DNA of 64,000 nt, taken from assembly GCF_900116865.1 (NCBI RefSeq), contig NZ_FPCD01000005.1, positions 124,001 through 188,000 of the forward strand, read 5' to 3'. Every line of letters begins with the position of its first letter. Position 1 is the first letter of the stretch. Shown one piece after another: positions 1 to 8,878 of the stretch. The stretch comes from Butyrivibrio sp. M55 (lineage in GTDB: Bacteria; Bacillota; Clostridia; Lachnospirales; Lachnospiraceae). Position numbers and translations under genes: made by a program. The notes beneath the pieces are model-generated. The model searched no databases. It saw only the letters and a list, made by a program, of their open reading frames with translations, and was not told the DNA's origin.

Positions 1-412
1 CGTCAAGTTTAAAATCAAGGCACACTCTGCCCGCATCGTTTTCCGTATGGCAAACGGCACTCTCCAGAATATCGTTATCCGAAACAATCGCATTATCGCC
101 GTAAAAACCCTCTTCTCTACAGTCAACGTAGATAAGAAGTTCATGGTCGGAATACCTGTCTTCAAGCTTGATGTCCTCAGAACTTACGCTTTTTGCAAGA
201 GGAATGATAAGTTTCATCTTTCCGTCTTCCGGCTCTCCTTTTTGGATCAGCAGGTCAAAAGATTTTCCCGAATTAACACTACTCACGGGCATTTCTGCGG
301 CATCCGTTATAAGTATATGTTTGGTTGCAGATCTGTGAAGCATAAGCGTGATAGAAACAACGCCGAATACTGCTGTCAGAACCGCTACTTTTCTCATTTC
401 CTCTTTTTTCAT
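1..412 (-). CDS. Membrane-anchored or exported protein, N-terminal part only
   Basis: The reading frame starts at an ATG 10 bases after the rlmL-like stop and runs off the left edge of the window, giving 137 codons. After a short Lys/Glu-rich start there is one hydrophobic segment (about residues 8-24), then a beta-rich stretch ending in VCLDFKL. The shape (anchor plus AMIN-like beta domain) is common at the N-terminus of Lachnospiraceae N-acetylmuramoyl-L-alanine amidases, but no catalytic region is present, so the function is left open. The close spacing suggests co-transcription with rlmL. Confidence 0.6.
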   Translation of the reverse strand, partial: MKKEEMRKVAVLTAVFGVVSITLMLHRSATKHILITDAAEMPVSSVNSGKSFDLLIQKGEPEDGKMKLIIPLAKSVSSEDIKLEDRYSDHELLIYVDCREEGFYGDNAIVSDNDILESAVCHTENDAGRVCLDFKLD

Positions 413-421
413 GACAATGGC

Positions 422-1570
422 TCACTCGCTTCTTCTTGGAGGCTTGGGTCCCATAAACTGATAAAAGTAAGTCTTGATCATTCCGTTATAAATTTTTCTG
501 TTCTTATCAGCTTTTTTGCCTATATATTTTTCAGCCTGCTCATAGCCTGTTATAAGGTACATCGACCATGCGTCAAGGCTCTTGTATCTTTCTCCTATTG
601 TCTTGTAAAGCTGCGGAAGGATTTCTTTTTCACCGATTCTCTCACCGTACGGAGGGTTCGTGATAATAAATCCGTATTTCTTCCTGTGGCTTAAATCCGC
701 TATATCTCTTGCTTGGAAGTGGATCATGTTCTCTACACCCGCTTTTTTGGCGTTGATCCTGGCAATCTCAACCATCTCGGGATCAAGATCGTAGCCCTGA
801 ATATCGACATCAATATCTGTGATTATCTCTTCCTGAGCCTCTTCTCTTACATCCTTCCAGTTCTGAGGTGTAATAAGATGTGTCCAGCTCTCCGCGGTAA
901 AGTTTCTGTTCATTCCGGGAGCTATATTTGCCGCCATCATCGCAGCTTCAATAGGGATAGTTCCGCTTCCGCAAAAAGGATCCACAAGTATTCTGCTGCC
1001 ATTCCAAGGTGTCAGCATAATAAGCGCAGCCGCAAGATTCTCGGCGATAGGCGCCTTGGATTCAAGCTTTCTGTAGCCTCTTTTGTGAAGGGAATCACCT
1101 GTCGTATCAAGCGCCACAGTGACTTCGTCCTTCATGATAAAAACTCTGATCGGATAGCTCTCCGCATCCTCCTTAAACCAGTCTGTGTGATAACTGAGTT
1201 TAAGCTTTTCAACTATAGCTTTTTTAGTAATTGATTGAATATCTGAAGGGCTAAAGAGTTTGCTCTTAACGCTTGATGCTTTTTTTACCCAGAACTTTCC
1301 TCGCTCGGGGATAAACTCTTCCCAAGGAAGTTCCTTGACTCCCTGGTACAGCTCTTCGAAAGACTCTGCGTGGAATGCTCCTACTTTTATGAGGATTCTC
1401 TCCGCAGTTCTAAGACCAATATTGGCACGGCATACTGCATCCGCATCACCCGCGAAAGTTATCCTGCCGTCCGAGACCTCAGTTATATCATAGCCGAGAT
1501 CTATTATTTCTTTTTTTAGTACCGCCTCCAGGCCAAAATGGCAAGGGGCTATCAATTCCATCTTTTTCAT
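422..1570 (-). CDS. rlmL: THUMP-domain 23S rRNA guanine-N2 methyltransferase (RlmL/YpsC type)
   Basis: This 382-residue protein is predicted to transfer a methyl group from S-adenosylmethionine to a guanine N2 in 23S rRNA in the cytoplasm. An N-terminal THUMP RNA-binding region (about 45-155) is followed by a class I Rossmann methyltransferase domain. The SAM loop DPFCGSG is at 197-203, an acidic DLDPEM segment is near 261, and the catalytic NPPYGER is at 305-311. Length and order fit the single-domain Gram-positive YpsC form; the longer E. coli RlmKL has a second methyltransferase domain that is absent here. Assignment to the exact guanine is by family only. A terminator separates it from the upstream tRNA-Arg. 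Confidence 0.85.
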   Translation of the reverse strand: MKKMELIAPCHFGLEAVLKKEIIDLGYDITEVSDGRITFAGDADAVCRANIGLRTAERILIKVGAFHAESFEELYQGVKELPWEEFIPERGKFWVKKASSVKSKLFSPSDIQSITKKAIVEKLKLSYHTDWFKEDAESYPIRVFIMKDEVTVALDTTGDSLHKRGYRKLESKAPIAENLAAALIMLTPWNGSRILVDPFCGSGTIPIEAAMMAANIAPGMNRNFTAESWTHLITPQNWKDVREEAQEEIITDIDVDIQGYDLDPEMVEIARINAKKAGVENMIHFQARDIADLSHRKKYGFIITNPPYGERIGEKEILPQLYKTIGERYKSLDAWSMYLITGYEQAEKYIGKKADKNRKIYNGMIKTYFYQFMGPKPPRRSE

Positions 1571-1592
1571 ACCAAATTAGTATACCAAAAAG

Positions 1593-1617
1593 AAAAAAGC
1601 GTATCAATCCGATACGC
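1593..1617 (-). terminator. Rho-independent terminator after tRNA-Arg
   Basis: A 7-bp GCGTATC/GATACGC stem with a 5-base loop is followed, on the minus strand, by six T residues. It lies between the tRNA-Arg and the rlmL-like gene and would end the tRNA transcript. Confidence 0.8.
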
Positions 1618-1630
1618 TTCTTAACCGTAA

Positions 1631-1704
1631 TGTGAGTGACAAGATTCGAACTCGCGACCTTCTGGTCCGTAGCCAGACGCTCTATCCAGCTGAGCTACAC
1701 TCAC
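1631..1704 (-). tRNA. tRNA-Arg (anticodon ACG)
   Basis: On the minus strand the sequence folds as a cloverleaf. A 7-bp acceptor stem GTGAGTG/CACTCAC, a D arm with GCTC...GAGC, an anticodon stem TCTGG/CCAGA with loop CTACGGA (anticodon ACG, read as ICG after deamination) and a T arm with TTCGAAT can all be seen. The discriminator base is A and the CCA end is not encoded. It has its own near-perfect sigma-A promoter and terminator. Confidence 0.95.
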
Positions 1705-1731
1705 ATAGTGTCGCCTGCGGCAACAAATTAT

Positions 1732-1760
1732 ATTATATGTACCGCAGGCGTCTTTGTCAA
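1732..1760 (-). promoter_or_regulatory. Consensus sigma-A promoter of tRNA-Arg
   Basis: The -35 TTGACA (1760-1755) and -10 TATAAT (1737-1732) both match consensus exactly, with a 17-base spacer. The predicted start is near 1725, about 20 bases before the tRNA. An 8-bp inverted repeat GCCTGCGG/CCGCAGGC has one arm in the spacer and one just downstream of the start. Confidence 0.85.
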
Positions 1761-1771
1761 TAATATTTTTT

Positions 1772-2911
1772 TCAACTTCCGTAAGGCGAATAGCTGTTTT
1801 TCTCTGCCGCTTCTGCGGCTTTGGTCTGAGCTACGAGTTTCTCCATATCGGGTCTTGCAAATTCGAAGCATGCAAGGAGCTTTGGAGAGAACACACCGCA
1901 TTCGCCGTTCTTGATCATCTCATAGGCTTTATCCACAGGATATGCGGATTTGTATACACGATCACTTACGAGGGCGTCGTATACGTCGGCAATGGCTGTA
2001 AGCTGAGCCCCTATGGAGTTCTCTTCGCCCTTGAGTCCGTCGGGATATCCTCTTCCATCGTATCTTTCGTGGTGGTGTCTGCAGATATCGAGGCAGGCTT
2101 CGTAATATTCTTTATCCTGAATATCTTTGAGCTTCTCGATTATCTCGCACCCTCTTGTCGTGTGAGACTTCATTACTTCAAACTCTTCCGAAGTAAGTCT
2201 TCCGGGTTTAAGAAGGATTGAATCGGGAACCGAGATCTTACCTACATCATGCATGGCGGAAGCCTGTGTTATGACTTCAATCATGTGAGGTGTAAGACCG
2301 AGCTCCGGATAATTGTTCATCGCCGTAAGAGCAAGTATTCGCACAAACCCTTTGATTCTCTTAAGGTGATAGCCCGATTCCATATTTCTGAACTCAATTA
2401 TCGTTGCTATTGTATCTATGACTTTTTCGTTACTGTAACGAAGTTTTTCTTCCTGTTTCTTAAGGTAGATGAACTGCTTTTTCAAGACTCTCGTCTGATC
2501 GTCCACCTTAGTCTCAAGATTGTTCTTATGATCGTATAATTCAATTGCTTTCGAAACACGCCTGTCTACGATGACAGGATCGAAAGGCTTGTGAATCACG
2601 TCCGCCGCGCCTTTCTCATAGCTGGTTCTTTCTGCCTCGGTAGACGTATCCGCAGTGATCATGAGCACGGGAATTTTCTCGTTTAAGTTGTCCTGGCTTA
2701 CCATCGATTCCAGAACAGCATAACCGTCCATTCCCGGCATGATAACATCAAGCAATATGGCAGCAAGCTTTGAGCGCTCCTGATTGATAAGTCTCACAGC
2801 TTCACTTCCGTCACTCGCCTCTATGATGTTGTACTTATCTTTAAAAATCTCTGCAAGGATACCTCTGTTAATGTCATTATCATCAACAAGCATAATTGAA
2901 CGATCAGCCAT
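1772..2911 (-). CDS. Response regulator with HD-GYP domain (cyclic-di-GMP phosphodiesterase type)
   Basis: The 379-residue cytoplasmic protein combines a receiver domain (about 5-120: acidic DDND at 10-13, phospho-acceptor Asp55 in LLDVIMPG, Lys108) with a coiled linker and an HD-GYP domain. The metal-binding HD is at 221-222 (MHDVGKIS) and the HHERYDGRGYP signature at 280-290. The family hydrolyses cyclic di-GMP, and phosphorylation of the receiver probably controls this. The ATG at 2911 is chosen because GGAGG lies 6 bases upstream; a TTG just before it is poorer. It follows the thiolase gene by 27 bases, so the two are likely co-transcribed. No histidine kinase is nearby. Confidence 0.9.
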   Translation of the reverse strand: MADRSIMLVDDNDINRGILAEIFKDKYNIIEASDGSEAVRLINQERSKLAAILLDVIMPGMDGYAVLESMVSQDNLNEKIPVLMITADTSTEAERTSYEKGAADVIHKPFDPVIVDRRVSKAIELYDHKNNLETKVDDQTRVLKKQFIYLKKQEEKLRYSNEKVIDTIATIIEFRNMESGYHLKRIKGFVRILALTAMNNYPELGLTPHMIEVITQASAMHDVGKISVPDSILLKPGRLTSEEFEVMKSHTTRGCEIIEKLKDIQDKEYYEACLDICRHHHERYDGRGYPDGLKGEENSIGAQLTAIADVYDALVSDRVYKSAYPVDKAYEMIKNGECGVFSPKLLACFEFARPDMEKLVAQTKAAEAAEKNSYSPYGS

Positions 2912-2938
2912 CAAAAGCCTCCATGAGTTTTAAGTCAT

Positions 2939-4114
2939 TTATCGCTCTACAATTGCAGCGCAGCCCATTCCACCGCCAACACAAAGAGTTGCAAGTCCCT
3001 TATGAACATCTCTTCTCTGCATCTCATACAGAAGTGAAACAAGAATTCTGTTTCCCGAGCATCCAACGGGATGTCCGAGTGCAATTGCTCCACCGTTTAC
3101 ATTAAGTACATCTTTGCTGAATCCGAGGTCATGCTGAACAGCCACTGACTGTGCGGCAAAAGCCTCATTTGCTTCGATAAGATCAAAATCACCGATTGAA
3201 TATCCGGCTTTTTTCATAACTTTCTGAGTAGCTGCTACAGGTCCGATTCCCATGATGCTGGGTTCTACACCTGCAAGCTCTCCGGCAATCCATGTTCCGA
3301 GAGGCTTAACACCAAGCTCTTTTGCCTTCTCTTCACTCATAACGATAATTGCAGAAGCTGCATCGTTGATTCCTGAAGAATTTGCTGCTGTAACCACACC
3401 GTCTTTCTTGAATGCGGGCTTAAGATGTGCGATACCCTCTGCTGTAACGCCCTTTCTTGGACCTTCGTCTGTGTCAAAAATGATTGTCTCTTTCTTTTTC
3501 TTTATCTCTACAGGAACGATCTCTTCCTTGAATTTACCGTCTGCGATTGCCTTCTCAGCTTTGTTCTGAGACCATGCTGCGAACTCATCAAGCTGCTCTC
3601 TTGTAAGATGCCACTGCTCTGCGATATTCTCAGCAGTGATACCCATATGATATCCGCCAAAAGCATCTGTGAGTGCGTCTTTGATCATCGCATCCTGAAG
3701 TTCTCCGGATCCCATACGATATCCGTATCTTCCCTGCTGCATAAGGTAAGGAGCCATTGACATGTTCTCCATTCCGCCTGCTACGATGATATCAGCATCG
3801 CCCATTCCGATAAGCTTAGCTGCAAGGTTAACGCAGTGAAGACCCGATCCGCACAATACGTTGATTGTTGTAGCGGGAACCTCAACAGGAATACCTGCAT
3901 TTAATGCTGCCTGTCTTGCGGGATTCTGTCCAAGTCCTGCCTGGATAACACATCCCATATATACTTCATCAACCTGTTCAGGTTTAACTCCTGCACGGTT
4001 AAGTGCCTCTTTGATAACAATAGTTCCAAGTGCCGGAGCAGGTGTTGTGCTAAGTGCTCCCCCCATTGTTCCGATTGCTGTTCTGCATGCTCCTGCAAGT
4101 ACTACTTTTCTCAT
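2939..4114 (-). CDS. Acetyl-CoA C-acetyltransferase (thiolase), second copy
   Basis: The 391-residue thiolase condenses two acetyl-CoA to acetoacetyl-CoA. The nucleophilic Cys88 (INVLCGSG), the His motif [11 protein letters not shown] near 345 and the C-terminal Cys motif CVGGGMGC are all intact, so it should be active. It is very similar to the thlA product of the butyrate operon at 12.1-13.3 kb, starting with the same [12 protein letters not shown] block. The start is the ATG 6 bases after GGAGGT; an in-frame start upstream has no ribosome binding site. It has its own promoter, and the HD-GYP regulator gene follows it. Confidence 0.93.
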   Translation of the reverse strand: MRKVVLAGACRTAIGTMGGALSTTPAPALGTIVIKEALNRAGVKPEQVDEVYMGCVIQAGLGQNPARQAALNAGIPVEVPATTINVLCGSGLHCVNLAAKLIGMGDADIIVAGGMENMSMAPYLMQQGRYGYRMGSGELQDAMIKDALTDAFGGYHMGITAENIAEQWHLTREQLDEFAAWSQNKAEKAIADGKFKEEIVPVEIKKKKETIIFDTDEGPRKGVTAEGIAHLKPAFKKDGVVTAANSSGINDAASAIIVMSEEKAKELGVKPLGTWIAGELAGVEPSIMGIGPVAATQKVMKKAGYSIGDFDLIEANEAFAAQSVAVQHDLGFSKDVLNVNGGAIALGHPVGCSGNRILVSLLYEMQRRDVHKGLATLCVGGGMGCAAIVER

Positions 4115-4151
4115 GTGTCTACCTCCAAAAATATACACTGTATCAATTATT

Positions 4152-4180
4152 ATTTTATCACTTTAATGATAAGCGCTCAA
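4152..4180 (-). promoter_or_regulatory. Sigma-A promoter of the second thiolase gene
   Basis: The -35 TTGAGC and -10 TAAAAT are separated by 17 bases, with a TGA extension before the -10. The predicted start near 4145 gives a 5' leader of about 30 bases. An inverted repeat TTATCA/TGATAA overlaps the -10 and spacer, and could be an operator or the end of the cbiO transcript. Confidence 0.6.
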
Positions 4181-4206
4181 CGTATTAATGTTTACACTAT
4201 TTCTCA

Positions 4207-4926
4207 TTAAAGTCCATGTTCCTCTAACAACTTCTCGTCTCCGAGAACATCTTCCGTTCTTCCGTCGGCAACTATTGTTCCCTCATCCAAAAGAATCGTT
4301 CTCTCACAGGTATTTCTCACAAAATCAAGGTCGTGCGAAGCTATGATCTTAAGCCCGCCGATACCCGTGAGCACCTTGATAAGATTTTTTCTGTTCCTCG
4401 GATCCAAGGCTATCGAAGGTTCATCCATAATTATTATATCCGGTTTCATCGAAAGAATCGTGGCTATCGCCGAAAGTTTTTTCTCACCGCCCGATAATTT
4501 GTACGTCTTGTTGTTTCTAAGCCGCTCTATTCCTACAAGTCTAAGAGCCTCTGTAACCCTTTCTTCAACTTCTTTCTCAGAAAGCCCATAGTTACGAGGG
4601 CCGAACGCCACATCGTCTTCGACCGTTGATAAAAAGAGCTGACTATCCGAATCCTGAAAGACATAGCCGATGTGCTCTCTTATGTGGTCGAGATTTTTTT
4701 TGCACATCTTATGTCCCGCAACGGTTATGTCACCCGTGTAGTTCATATACAGCCCGACCATGAGCTTCATTAGCGTCGATTTGCCGATTCCGTTCGCACC
4801 GACAAGCGCGATACTCTCACCGTAGTTTGCCTTAAAAGAAATGTCTTTTAAAACCACATTGTCTTTTTCATATGAAAAGCATAAGCCCTCTATATTCAGA
4901 AGTTCACCGTTTACTCCGGTTTTCAT
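4207..4926 (-). CDS. cbiO: Energy-coupling factor ATPase CbiO
   Basis: This 239-residue ATP-binding protein powers cobalt/nickel uptake with CbiM and CbiQ. The Walker A GANGIGKST, the Q-loop VFQDSDSQ, the LSGGEKK signature, Walker B IIIMDEPS and switch His in ASHD are present in order. It is a single-ATPase system, with no second A component beside it. The ATG at 4926 is used because GAGGTG lies just upstream; a GTG four codons earlier is less likely. It is the last gene of cbiMQO, 45 bases after cbiQ. Confidence 0.9.
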   Translation of the reverse strand: MKTGVNGELLNIEGLCFSYEKDNVVLKDISFKANYGESIALVGANGIGKSTLMKLMVGLYMNYTGDITVAGHKMCKKNLDHIREHIGYVFQDSDSQLFLSTVEDDVAFGPRNYGLSEKEVEERVTEALRLVGIERLRNNKTYKLSGGEKKLSAIATILSMKPDIIIMDEPSIALDPRNRKNLIKVLTGIGGLKIIASHDLDFVRNTCERTILLDEGTIVADGRTEDVLGDEKLLEEHGL

Positions 4927-4971
4927 ATCGCACCTCACTCAAACCATTTTTACCCATCATATTCACAAGGC

Positions 4972-5745
4972 TTATGCGCCAAACACATGAAACCTTATGA
5001 GCAAAAGAACTGTCGCCCAGACAATCGGATATATCACATCAAGTTTTTTTACCCCCTTTTTTTTAGGGATAAAATCGCCCCTAAATCCGCGAAGAAGCAT
5101 ACTCTCATATACGATCTGCGCCTTGTCCATGCTGCGAAGAAGCCACTGGCCAACCAGAGTGCCCCAGGATCTGTATTCGATACCTTTTTGCCCCGGCGCC
5201 CTTAATCTGTACGCAGTGTATATCCTGTCCGCTTCGCCCGCCATAACATCAATATATCTGTATATCAGCATTATAACAATAACGATTATCTTAGGCACCT
5301 TGATGCTCCGAAGCGCGTAACAGATATCATCTATGGACGTCGTCGCAACAAGAGCATAGACCGCAAACACCGTGTAAAGTCCTTTGATGACAAGCGTGAC
5401 CATTGATACTATCCCGCCGCGCACCGCAAAGCCCGCGACCGGCACGCTGCTTTTGTCAAAAAAAGGATTGAACACTCCCACAAACATTACAAGCGGCAAG
5501 ATCAGTCTCATTCTGTAGATTCCCTCTTTTACCGAGAGTTCGCCGATGATAAAGGTAAAGATAACGTACACCGACATAAGGATAAGAGTGACTACATCGT
5601 ACTTTCCAACCGACGTCACCAAAAAAATGTACATAATGCTAATAAGCAGCTTTCCCAAAGGATGAAGGTCATTCATCCAATGAGAACGCTGCTGAAGGTC
5701 TTGTAATCTATTTAATTCCCGAATTTTTCTCTCAATACTATCCAT
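4972..5745 (-). CDS. cbiQ: Energy-coupling factor transmembrane protein CbiQ
   Basis: The 257-residue polytopic membrane protein is the T component that couples the CbiO ATPase to the CbiM substrate-binding unit. Several hydrophobic helices fill the first two thirds. The family's cytoplasmic coupling motif is seen as AYRLRAPG near 180 and MLLRGFRG near 220 (the two Ala-Arg-Gly-type motifs). Its ATG overlaps the cbiM stop as TAATG, which points to translational coupling. Confidence 0.88.
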   Translation of the reverse strand: MDSIERKIRELNRLQDLQQRSHWMNDLHPLGKLLISIMYIFLVTSVGKYDVVTLILMSVYVIFTFIIGELSVKEGIYRMRLILPLVMFVGVFNPFFDKSSVPVAGFAVRGGIVSMVTLVIKGLYTVFAVYALVATTSIDDICYALRSIKVPKIIVIVIMLIYRYIDVMAGEADRIYTAYRLRAPGQKGIEYRSWGTLVGQWLLRSMDKAQIVYESMLLRGFRGDFIPKKKGVKKLDVIYPIVWATVLLLIRFHVFGA

Positions 5746-6755
5746 TAAGCTGTCTGAGTCTCAGTCTTTCTCCTAAAGAATCTGAAAACATAGCAACAAG
5801 CTGCTGAAAGTCCCGCAACAATAAGCGCTCCGACAATTCCCGAGAAGCTTGTTCCCGCTGCCGCTTCGCTGTCGGGGAATGCATAATCGGGCAAAAGAGA
5901 TGTTGTCTCCTGAATTGCTTCCGCTGTCTCGTAAGCCTGTCCCTGAGCTTCAAGCTCTGTTGTTCCGGCAACCTGCTCCATGGACCACTCAAGTCCGTCA
6001 GGGAATGCAGATGCAAAGAGTGAAACAACGCCGCCGCAAAGTGCTGCTGCAACTGCTACTGTGATGATTGTTTTCTTAAATGAAAGCTTAGCATCCTTTT
6101 TCTCTGTGCTCTCGCCGATACCCCAGAGAAGTTCAGGTCTTGCTTCATGTATAAATATAAGAACCGCTGATGTGATAAGTCCCTCAACGAATCCTATTGC
6201 AAGGTGGATCGGCTGCATTGTTGCAACGAAGGTTGAAAAAGGGAGTTCTGTGATTCCCGATATCAATGTCTCTATAGTAACCGAGAACGCTCCAAGCTGC
6301 AACGTCAGAACGCATCCAAGTATCGATGCAAGTGCAATTTTTATTTTCGTAGCGCCTTTCTTCATGATGGGACGCCATATCAAAAGAGATCCGATAAAGC
6401 ACCCGTAGAACGCCATATTCCAGATATTACATCCAAGCGCCATCAGTCCGCCGTCTGCAAATAACAGACACTGAACAAGAAGCACTCCTATCATTGTAAG
6501 AAATCCCGCGAATGGTCCGAGCATCGCAGAAAGCATCATGCCTCCGCAAAGATGTCCCGATGAACCCGTACCGGGGATTGTGAAATTGAGCATCTGTGTA
6601 GCAAATACGAAAGCTCCCATAACTCCCATTACAGGAATCTTCGACTCGTCACTTTCCTCTCTTACTTTCTTTACAGAAACTCCTGCTGCTCCTGTAGATA
6701 ATACATACATTGTTCCGGCAACTGCCGGAGCAACCAATGCGTCCGCCATATGCAT
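5745..6755 (-). CDS. cbiM: Cobalt/nickel substrate-binding protein CbiM fused to a PDGLE (CbiN-like) domain
   Basis: This 336-residue membrane protein recognises the metal ion. The N-terminus MHMADAL is the CbiM/NikM hallmark: after start-methionine positioning, the His at position 2 helps bind the metal. About seven hydrophobic segments follow to residue 225. A second module has one helix, a periplasmic-side loop containing PDGLEW and a last helix, which corresponds to the PDGLE/CbiN-like subunit fused to CbiM. I chose the ATG at 6755 because it is 7-8 bases after GGAGGA and gives the family N-terminus; upstream starts would bury the metal-binding His. Cobalt versus nickel cannot be decided from sequence. 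Confidence 0.88.
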   Translation of the reverse strand: MHMADALVAPAVAGTMYVLSTGAAGVSVKKVREESDESKIPVMGVMGAFVFATQMLNFTIPGTGSSGHLCGGMMLSAMLGPFAGFLTMIGVLLVQCLLFADGGLMALGCNIWNMAFYGCFIGSLLIWRPIMKKGATKIKIALASILGCVLTLQLGAFSVTIETLISGITELPFSTFVATMQPIHLAIGFVEGLITSAVLIFIHEARPELLWGIGESTEKKDAKLSFKKTIITVAVAAALCGGVVSLFASAFPDGLEWSMEQVAGTTELEAQGQAYETAEAIQETTSLLPDYAFPDSEAAAGTSFSGIVGALIVAGLSAACCYVFRFFRRKTETQTA

Positions 6756-6798
6756 AGCCATATCCTCCAACACTGTTATTTTTTTAACACCATAAATG

Positions 6799-6828
6799 AG
6801 TATACGGCAGAACAAAAAAGCTCCACAA
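6799..6828 (-). promoter_or_regulatory. Probable promoter of cbiMQO
   Basis: The minus strand has TTGTGG, an 18-base spacer and TATACT about 45 bases before the cbiM start. A CCCCCTAGGGGG palindrome lies immediately upstream at about 6830-6842. I found no convincing cobalamin or NiCo riboswitch between the promoter and cbiM. Confidence 0.45.
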
Positions 6829-6889
6829 GCCCCCTAGGGGGTTAAGTAATCACTTAGCGAGGTTTTATCGAGCTTAGTGTACTACTTAG

Positions 6890-6920
6890 TTCTGGCTCAC
6901 GCAAAGCGTGAGAGCAGAAC
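6890..6920 (-). other. Intergenic hairpin downstream of etfA
   Basis: GTTCTG-CTCACG pairs with CGTGAG-CAGAAC, with a small bulge. It lies just past the etfA terminator and shares the TTCTG/CAGAA arms with a hairpin in the bcd-etfB gap, so it may be a member of a small intergenic hairpin family. Confidence 0.5.
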
Positions 6921-6926
6921 TTCATT

Positions 6927-6958
6927 AAAAAAGGCGCCTATGATTTCTCATAGGCACC
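6927..6958 (-). terminator. Terminator of the butyrate operon
   Basis: An 11-bp stem GGTGCCTATGA/TCATAGGCGCC with a GAAA tetraloop is followed by six T residues on the minus strand, 19 bases after the etfA stop. Confidence 0.92.
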
Positions 6959-6976
6959 TCACTAAGTGATTACTTT

Positions 6977-8023
6977 TTACTTAGCTGCAAGAGCTTCCTT
7001 AATCTTCTTTGTAAGAACAGGAAGGATCTTGTTAAGATCTCCTACTACACCGTAATCAGCTACATCAAAGATAGGAGCATTCTCATCTTTGTTGATAGCG
7101 ATGATGATGTCAGACTCTTCCATACCTGCAACGTGCTGGATAGCACCTGAAATACCGATTGCAAAGTAAAGAGCGGGACGAACAGTCTTACCTGTCTGTC
7201 CAACCTGAAGATCCTTGGGCTTCCAGCCCGAATCTACAACGGCACGTGAGCATGATACTGTTCCGTTAAGAACCTCTGCAAGGTCATCAAGAAGCTTGAA
7301 GTTCTCTGCAGAACCAACTCCACGACCACCTGATACGAGGATCTTAGCAGCCTGGATATCAGCTACGCTTGTTGCTTCCTTTACAATCTTAACGATCTCT
7401 GTATAGCAGTTGTTCTCTTCGAATCCGGGATTGAATTCAACAACCTCTGCCTTAGCACCCTTGATAGGATCGATCTTCTGCATAACGCCCGGACGTACTG
7501 TAGCCATCTGAGGGCGGAAGTCAGGACATGCGATTGTAGCGATTGTGTTTCCACCGAATGCAGGACGAGTCATAAGAAGCTGTTTGTGCTTCTGCTCCTG
7601 ATTCGGAACAGGATTGATCGGGAAATCACCGATCTCAAGACTTGTACAGTCAGCTGTAAGTCCTGTATGTACTCTTGATGATACTCTGGGACCAAGATCT
7701 CTACCGATTGCTGTAGCACCAACAAGGAGGATCTCAGGCTTGAACTCATCGATAACAGATGCAAGAGCGTGTGTGTAAGGCTCTGTTCTGTAATCCTTAA
7801 GAGCAGGATCATCAACAACGATAACTCTGTCAGCACCGTACTGTGCAAGCTCGTCAACAAGACCCTTTACTCCACTTCCAAGTAATACTGCAGTAACTTT
7901 CTTCTCATCAAGATCTTCTGCAAGATTCTTTGCTTTGCCCAGAAGCTCAAGTGCAATGCTTGAAATTTCATTGTCAACCTGCTGAGCAAAGATAAATACA
8001 CCTTTATATTCTTCTAAAGACAT
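6977..8023 (-). CDS. etfA: Electron transfer flavoprotein alpha subunit
   Basis: The 348-residue protein pairs with EtfB and butyryl-CoA dehydrogenase. In butyrate-forming Clostridia this complex bifurcates electrons from NADH to crotonyl-CoA and ferredoxin. The N-terminal alpha/beta domain (1-200) is followed by the conserved FAD-binding domain, with SGGRGVGS, SRAVVDSGW, QVGQTGKTVRP, GISGAIQH and a NKDENAPIF segment in the expected order. It lies 25 bases after etfB and has a clear ribosome binding site. A strong terminator follows. Confidence 0.96.
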   Translation of the reverse strand: MSLEEYKGVFIFAQQVDNEISSIALELLGKAKNLAEDLDEKKVTAVLLGSGVKGLVDELAQYGADRVIVVDDPALKDYRTEPYTHALASVIDEFKPEILLVGATAIGRDLGPRVSSRVHTGLTADCTSLEIGDFPINPVPNQEQKHKQLLMTRPAFGGNTIATIACPDFRPQMATVRPGVMQKIDPIKGAKAEVVEFNPGFEENNCYTEIVKIVKEATSVADIQAAKILVSGGRGVGSAENFKLLDDLAEVLNGTVSCSRAVVDSGWKPKDLQVGQTGKTVRPALYFAIGISGAIQHVAGMEESDIIIAINKDENAPIFDVADYGVVGDLNKILPVLTKKIKEALAAK

Positions 8024-8048
8024 GACGCTTCTCCTTTTCCTATGTTAA

Positions 8049-8840
8049 TTAAACGATATGCTTCTCTACAAGCTTACCCATCAGATATTCAACTGCTTCA
8101 TCAGCAGAGTCAAGAACAACCTTCTCTCCCTGACCCTTCTTAACCTTGTCAGAAGCCTTTGCGATCTGTGTAGGTGATCCCTTAAGTCCAAGGTTAGAAT
8201 CATCAACGTCCTTAAGATCTGCTCTGCCCCATACTGTAACTTCCTTTTCGAAAGCATCGAAGATTCCGCCGGGAGTCATGTATCTGGGCTCGTTGAGCTC
8301 TGAAAGAGCAGTAACAAGGCAAGGCATCTTAGCCTTTACGATGTGATATCTGTCTTCAAACTGTCTCTTAACTTCTACAGTCTTAGCCTTCTCATCAACT
8401 TTGATCTCTTCTGCGTAAGAGATAACAGGAAGGTTAAGGTGCTCAGAAATCTGAGGTCCAACCTGAGCTGTATCTCCATCGATAGCCTGACGGCCTGTGA
8501 TGATGAGATCATAATCAAGGTTTCTGATAGCACCTGCGATTGTTGAAGATGTTGCCCATGTGTCAGCACCACCGAGTACTCTGTCTGTTACAAGGATTCC
8601 CTTGTCAGCACCCATTGCAAATGCTTCTCTAAGTACAGCTTCAGCCTTGGGAAGTCCCATTGTAAGAACTGTAACCTCTGCGCCGTACTGATCTTTTAAT
8701 CTAAGTGCTGCTTCAAGTCCTGCCTTGTCATCAGGGTTCATGATTGCAAGCATAGCACCTCTATCCAATGTTCCATCGGGTTTGAATTTAACGCCGCCCT
8801 TTGTATCGGGAACCTGCTTAACGCAAACTACAATTTTCAT
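8049..8840 (-). CDS. etfB: Electron transfer flavoprotein beta subunit
   Basis: The 263-residue partner of EtfA begins with MKIVVCVKQVPDT, the EtfB hallmark. Motifs in order are IMNPDDKAGLEAALRL, VTVLTMG, a GADTWATS segment and GRQAIDGDTAQVGP, which in bifurcating ETFs lies in the flavin/NADH-binding region. AGGAG precedes the ATG. The gene is separated from bcd by 147 bases of structured, non-coding sequence. Confidence 0.96.
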   Translation of the reverse strand: MKIVVCVKQVPDTKGGVKFKPDGTLDRGAMLAIMNPDDKAGLEAALRLKDQYGAEVTVLTMGLPKAEAVLREAFAMGADKGILVTDRVLGGADTWATSSTIAGAIRNLDYDLIITGRQAIDGDTAQVGPQISEHLNLPVISYAEEIKVDEKAKTVEVKRQFEDRYHIVKAKMPCLVTALSELNEPRYMTPGGIFDAFEKEVTVWGRADLKDVDDSNLGLKGSPTQIAKASDKVKKGQGEKVVLDSADEAVEYLMGKLVEKHIV

Positions 8841-8878
8841 TATTTTTTCTCCTTTATAGTCTTATGTTCATAAGGAAG

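Noticed and set aside
422..1493. Several plus-strand open frames opposite the rlmL-like gene, and similar frames opposite most minus-strand genes
   Set aside because: They lack ribosome binding sites and protein-like motifs, and mirror the codons of well-supported genes.
6756..6926. NiCo or cobalamin riboswitch before cbiM
   Set aside because: I could not match the conserved core motifs; only a promoter and a GC palindrome were supported.
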